Position numbers and translations under genes: made by a program. Positions 60,515-64,000 of a stretch of 64,000 bases of DNA are shown here, piece after piece. Under the pieces are notes generated by a model, which saw only the letters and a program-made list of their open reading frames with translations, did no database searches and was not told the origin of the DNA. The DNA is from an uncultured Tateyamaria sp. (GTDB lineage Bacteria > Pseudomonadota > Alphaproteobacteria > Rhodobacterales > Rhodobacteraceae), in the NCBI GenBank assembly GCA_947501275.1, contig CANMVD010000005.1, forward strand, positions 1 to 64,000. Reading direction: 5' to 3'. Position 1 is the stretch's first letter, and each line of letters starts with the position of its first letter.

Positions 60515-61051
60515 ATGCGTATTTTGACCGCTTCGCTATTGATTGCCACGCTGACGGTGTCGGCTTGCGGAGGCGCACGTGAAAGCCGCCTGAACCCGTT
60601 CAATTGGTTTGGGCGTGGCCAATCCGAGCCGGTCGCGGAACAGCAAACCAAAGCAGAAGCCAATCCTTTGATTCCACAAGAAGAGCGCGGTGGTCTTTTC
60701 CGCAGCTTGCGCAGGCAGGACGTGGAATATGCTGGCGCCCCGATTGATCAGGTCAGCTCTTTGGTGATCGAGCGTGTGCCGGGCGGAGCTATCATCCGTG
60801 CAACAGGAATTGCGAGCTTTGTGGGGGCCTATGATGTCCGACTGGTGCCCGCGAACGAGGAAGAAGAAGCCGAAGACGGCGTTCTGACCTATCGCCTCGA
60901 AGCGGTGCGTCCGCTCGATGCGCCTGTCGCGGGGTCTGATCGGTTGCGCACAGTGACCGTGGCGCGGCGCGTGACGGACAGCCAGTTGGCCGAAGCGCGC
61001 ATCATTCGCGTCGAAGGGGCACGCAACGCCCAAACGTCGTCACGGCGTTGA
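60515..61051 (+). CDS. Putative lipoprotein of unknown function
   Basis: The 178-residue product has a lipoprotein signal (MRILTASLLIATLTVSAC, lipobox VSAC with C18) followed by a GGARESRLNPFNWFGRG start and a compact beta domain ending TVARRVTDSQLAEARIIRVE. I recognise a Rhodobacterales-type conserved lipoprotein but no function. The start at 60515 is fixed by the signal peptide; the open frame extends 500 bases upstream through sufE without meaning. It is convergent with rnd. Confidence 0.75.
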   Translation: MRILTASLLIATLTVSACGGARESRLNPFNWFGRGQSEPVAEQQTKAEANPLIPQEERGGLFRSLRRQDVEYAGAPIDQVSSLVIERVPGGAIIRATGIASFVGAYDVRLVPANEEEEAEDGVLTYRLEAVRPLDAPVAGSDRLRTVTVARRVTDSQLAEARIIRVEGARNAQTSSRR

Positions 61052-61106
61052 ATCAAATCGCAAATCCATGTAGGGACGCTGACCCCGCGAGATGCGTCGG
61101 GTTGGT

Positions 61107-62273
61107 TCAGGCGTCGTCCAACAGAATGATGCGCACGTTTGCGCCGTCCGCCGTCAGTGCCACCCGCCCATCGCACAAACGCAATGCGTCTTGACCAAAC
61201 ACTTCTGAACGCCACCCGCTGAGGGCCGGAACGTCTCGCATTCCAGCTGCCAAGGCATCCAGATCCGCAGCAGAGGCGATCAGCTTGGCAGCCACCCCCG
61301 CGCTTTCGGTTTTGGCCTTCAACAACACCCTCAACAGATCTGCCAGTGCCGGGTTCACCTGCAACTTTTCACGGCTGCGATCAGGTTGCGGCATTTTATC
61401 TGTTGGCTTGTTCGTCCCGCGTTCCACCGCGGCAAGGATACCATCCGCAATGTCCCCTTTGCGCGCCTCCCGCAGCAGCAGACGTGATCGCCCAAGATCT
61501 TCGAGAGTTTTTGGCTTGTTGGACGCGAGTTCGACCAGTGCATCGTCTTTGTAGACACGGTTGCGCGGTATGTTTCGGCTTTGTGCATGGCTTTCGCGGA
61601 AAGCGGCCAATTCCTGAACGACTGCCAGAAATTTTGGCGAATGAGTCCGCGTCTTGACCCGTTTCCACGCGTTTTCCGGGGCGATAATGTAGGTTTCGGG
61701 TGACAGCAGGATGCGCAATTCTTCCTCAACCCAGTGCGAGCGACCCGATTCCGCTAATTTTGCGGCGAGGAATTCGTAGATCTGTCGCAGATGGGTGACA
61801 TCCGCCAGCGCATAAGTCTTTTGCGCCGAGGTCAGTGGGCGGCGTGACCAATCTGTAAAACGGGATGTTTTGTCGAGCGGTTGGCGTGCAATTTTTCGCA
61901 CAAGGGTTTCGTATCCAACCTGTTCGCCAAAGCCGCACACCATCGCAGCGACTTGCGTGTCAAACAACGGTTTTGGAAAGACCTGCGCGTCTACGAAAAA
62001 GATCTCGAGATCCTGTCGCGCGGCGTGGAACACTTTGACGACGGACGTGTCGCGAAACAGCGTGTATAGCGGTTCAAGAGACAAACCATCTGCCAAAGGG
62101 TCAACCAGCACTGCATTGCTGTCATCGGTGCCCGGCATGGCCAACTGAATCAGGCAAAGTTTGGAATAATACGTCCGCTCACGCAGAAATTCAGTGTCGA
62201 CGGTGATATAGTCATGTTTTGCCGCCTCTTCGCAAAAGGCGGTCAAATCGGCAGTGGTCGTGATTGTTTTCAT
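61107..62273 (-). CDS. rnd: Ribonuclease D
   Basis: This 388-residue 3'-5' exoribonuclease works in tRNA maturation. The DEDD catalytic residues are in YITVDTEFLRE (Exo I), VFHAARQDLEIFF (Exo II) and TYALADVTHLRQIY (Exo III, DEDDy type). HRDC-like helical domains make up the C-terminal half. The length fits the family. It lies 69 bases downstream of purN on the same strand and may be read from the purM promoter. Confidence 0.95.
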   Translation of the reverse strand: MKTITTTADLTAFCEEAAKHDYITVDTEFLRERTYYSKLCLIQLAMPGTDDSNAVLVDPLADGLSLEPLYTLFRDTSVVKVFHAARQDLEIFFVDAQVFPKPLFDTQVAAMVCGFGEQVGYETLVRKIARQPLDKTSRFTDWSRRPLTSAQKTYALADVTHLRQIYEFLAAKLAESGRSHWVEEELRILLSPETYIIAPENAWKRVKTRTHSPKFLAVVQELAAFRESHAQSRNIPRNRVYKDDALVELASNKPKTLEDLGRSRLLLREARKGDIADGILAAVERGTNKPTDKMPQPDRSREKLQVNPALADLLRVLLKAKTESAGVAAKLIASAADLDALAAGMRDVPALSGWRSEVFGQDALRLCDGRVALTADGANVRIILLDDA

Positions 62274-62342
62274 CTGCGGCTTCTTGTTCTTACTTCGTGC
62301 AGTGACTGTCTATCGGGTCTACACCACTTTCAGTTGTCTTGG

Positions 62343-62933
62343 CTAGAGCATGACCGGCGTTGTGTTTCCGCTGGCAAATCGACGCAAGACTGCCGGGTAA
62401 AGCTTGTGTTCCTGAATAAGGACCCGCTCGGCCAGAATTTCGGGCGTGTCCCCGGCTTTGACGGGAACTCGGGCCTGCCCAAGTATGGGGCCGTCGTCCA
62501 ATGCAGGCGTCACAAGGTGTGACGTACATCCATGTTCCGTGTCACCCGCTTCCAAAGCGCGGGCGTGGGTGTTGAGCCCTTTGTATTTGGGCAAAAGCGA
62601 TGGATGGATGTTCAACATCCGCCCCTCCCAGGGGGTGACAAACCCGGCCGTCAAAACGCGCATGAAGCCTGCAAGACAGATGATGTCGAGGTCATAGGGC
62701 GCAAGGGCTGCGGTGATCGCCGCTTCGAAGGCAGGTCTGTCTTTGCCAAAGGGGCGATGATCAATCACTTCGGTGGCAATGCCCTGCTGGCGCGCCCATC
62801 CAACTCCGCCCGAATCTTCGTTGTTTGAGACCACAACGGCGGGTCGTGCCGGGTGATCACCCGTCATGTCCTGCACCAGCGCGCGCATGTTGGAGCCACC
62901 GCCGGAGATAAAGATGCCGACGCGTTTGCTCAC
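62343..62933 (-). CDS. purN: Phosphoribosylglycinamide formyltransferase
   Basis: This 196-residue enzyme transfers a formyl group from 10-formyl-THF to GAR in purine synthesis. The phosphate loop [11 protein letters not shown], the catalytic [20 protein letters not shown] (Asn-His) and the downstream Asp in LDDGPILGQ are intact. The GTG start overlaps the purM stop (GTGA), so the two genes are coupled. Confidence 0.96.
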   Translation of the reverse strand: MSKRVGIFISGGGSNMRALVQDMTGDHPARPAVVVSNNEDSGGVGWARQQGIATEVIDHRPFGKDRPAFEAAITAALAPYDLDIICLAGFMRVLTAGFVTPWEGRMLNIHPSLLPKYKGLNTHARALEAGDTEHGCTSHLVTPALDDGPILGQARVPVKAGDTPEILAERVLIQEHKLYPAVLRRFASGNTTPVML

Positions 62934-63988
62934 CCAAGTTGCCCGCTGTAGCGCACGCCCTCGCCTTCTTCGATCACACCTATGCGCGTGACATCCTGCC
63001 CCGCGCCCTCCAGCGCGGCGCTCACGGCGTCAACACGATCTGCGGCCACAACCACGACCATACCAATGCCCGCGTTAAAGGTTTTCAGCATCTCGGGGCC
63101 AGTGATCCCGCCTTGCGCACCAAGCCATTGAAACACGTCGGGCAGCGCCCACGCATCCAGCTCGACACGAGCACCAAGCCCGTCGGGCAGAACGCGCGGC
63201 AGGTTTTCCGTCAAACCGCCGCCCGTGATATGGGCAAACCCATGCACCCCGCCAGCCTTGATGGCCGCAAGTGCCGCTTTGACATAAAGCCGGGTGGGCG
63301 TGAGCAATGCCGCGCCCAGCGTCGTGCTGTCATCCCAAGGGCACGTATCGCCCCACCCTAGCCCCGACGTCTCGACCACACGGCGCACCAGCGAATATCC
63401 GTTGGAATGTACGCCATCAGATGCAAGTCCCAACAGCACGTCGCCTGCCCCGACGCCTGTCGGCAAGGCCGTGCCGCGTTCCATTGCGCCCACTGAAAAC
63501 CCGGCCAGATCAAAGTCTCCGGCGGGGTACATCCCCGGCATTTCGGCAGTTTCGCCACCTATCAGCGCGCAGCCCGACGCTTTGCACCCTGCGGCGATCC
63601 CTTCGACAATCCGAGCGGCCTGATCAATGTCCAGCTTACCGGTTGCAAAGTAATCCAGAAAGAACAGAGGCTCGGCACCTTGGCACACCAGATCATTCAC
63701 GCACATGGCAACCAGATCGATGCCAACGCCGTCCACATTGCCTGTATCAATAGCAATACGCAGTTTGGTGCCGACCCCGTCTGTGGCTGCCACAAGAACT
63801 GGATCAACAAAACCCGCGGCCTTGAGATCAAAGAGGCCACCAAAGCCCCCCAACCCTGACGCCACACCTGCGCGTGTCGTGCTGGCTGCAGCGGGCTTGA
63901 TTCGATCCACCAGAGCGTTGCCTGCGTCAATGTCCACGCCCGCGTCTGCGTAGGTCAGTCCGTTCTTGTTCTGCTCAGCCATAAACAT
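62930..63988 (-). CDS. purM: Phosphoribosylformylglycinamidine cyclo-ligase
   Basis: This 352-residue AIR synthetase makes aminoimidazole ribonucleotide. The N-terminal [20 protein letters not shown], the [14 protein letters not shown] loop, [11 protein letters not shown] and the C-terminal [16 protein letters not shown] all match. The gene is complete, starting 12 bases from the window edge. The ATG at 63988 directly follows AGGGGGC; an ATG six bases later has better spacing. It leads the purM-purN-rnd unit. Confidence 0.96.
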   Translation of the reverse strand: MFMAEQNKNGLTYADAGVDIDAGNALVDRIKPAAASTTRAGVASGLGGFGGLFDLKAAGFVDPVLVAATDGVGTKLRIAIDTGNVDGVGIDLVAMCVNDLVCQGAEPLFFLDYFATGKLDIDQAARIVEGIAAGCKASGCALIGGETAEMPGMYPAGDFDLAGFSVGAMERGTALPTGVGAGDVLLGLASDGVHSNGYSLVRRVVETSGLGWGDTCPWDDSTTLGAALLTPTRLYVKAALAAIKAGGVHGFAHITGGGLTENLPRVLPDGLGARVELDAWALPDVFQWLGAQGGITGPEMLKTFNAGIGMVVVVAADRVDAVSAALEGAGQDVTRIGVIEEGEGVRYSGQLG

Positions 63989-64000
63989 GCCCCCTGCCTG

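Overview
The window is about 64 kb of a Rhodobacterales chromosome and most resembles the Roseobacter group. The evidence is a DMSP demethylase next to an acrylyl-CoA reductase, a two-piece (permuted) alphaproteobacterial tmRNA, an RNase E with a long acidic insert, the ATPase zeta subunit, a trgA-trgB-cysK cluster, and a homocysteine methyltransferase and corrinoid protein that look like a split methionine synthase. I cannot name the genus. The region is ordinary, gene-dense chromosome. I see no insertion sequence, phage, CRISPR array or rRNA operon, and one tRNA.

Layout. 1-219: 5' part of a HisD/HpsN-type dehydrogenase. 781-7503: a 2240-residue RTX protein. 8204-10725: a divergent histidine kinase and LuxR-type regulator. 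11182-11271: tRNA-Ser(GGA). 11325-21171: nine genes on the minus strand (photolyase, cyclopropane-fatty-acid synthase, trgA, trgB, cysK, a mechanosensitive channel, alaX, an EEP-family nuclease and a small membrane protein), preceded by a good match to the RpoE/ChrR (singlet oxygen) promoter. 21248-25337: a cysteine-desulfurase-like enzyme, a BCCT transporter, a HIT protein and a small membrane protein. 25428-30419: acuI, dmdA, DinB, DUF1326 and DUF2182 in one operon, with a divergent GntR regulator. 30468-33143: a DUF4345 protein, a VPLPA-CTERM protein, ssrA and a SnoaL-like protein. 33144-35821: chrB-chrA and sspB. 36573-39395: fumC, DUF4169, an RHH protein and class I aldolase. 39476-43324: a hydrolase-P450 pair, ccdA and tusA. 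43359-47153: RNase E and a HAD phosphatase. 47261-52125: dctD, dctB, purQ, purS and purC. 52237-54161: DUF4261, TerB and ATPase zeta. 54282-59884: an MprF-like protein, the homocysteine methyltransferase, a radical SAM protein, the corrinoid protein and DUF1638. 59961-63988: sufE, a lipoprotein, rnd, purN and purM.

How the genes connect. DmdA moves a methyl group from DMSP to tetrahydrofolate, and the split methionine synthase parts about 30 kb away would use methyl-tetrahydrofolate to make methionine. AcuI removes acryloyl-CoA. The BCCT carrier could import betaine or DMSP, though its substrate is not proven. The phr-cfa-trg-cysK cluster reads as one oxidative, photo-oxidative and metalloid stress block. 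The tmRNA tags stalled proteins, and SspB, encoded 3 kb away, delivers tagged proteins to ClpXP. The DctB/DctD pair is unusual because DctD has lost the GAFTGA loop that contacts sigma-54.
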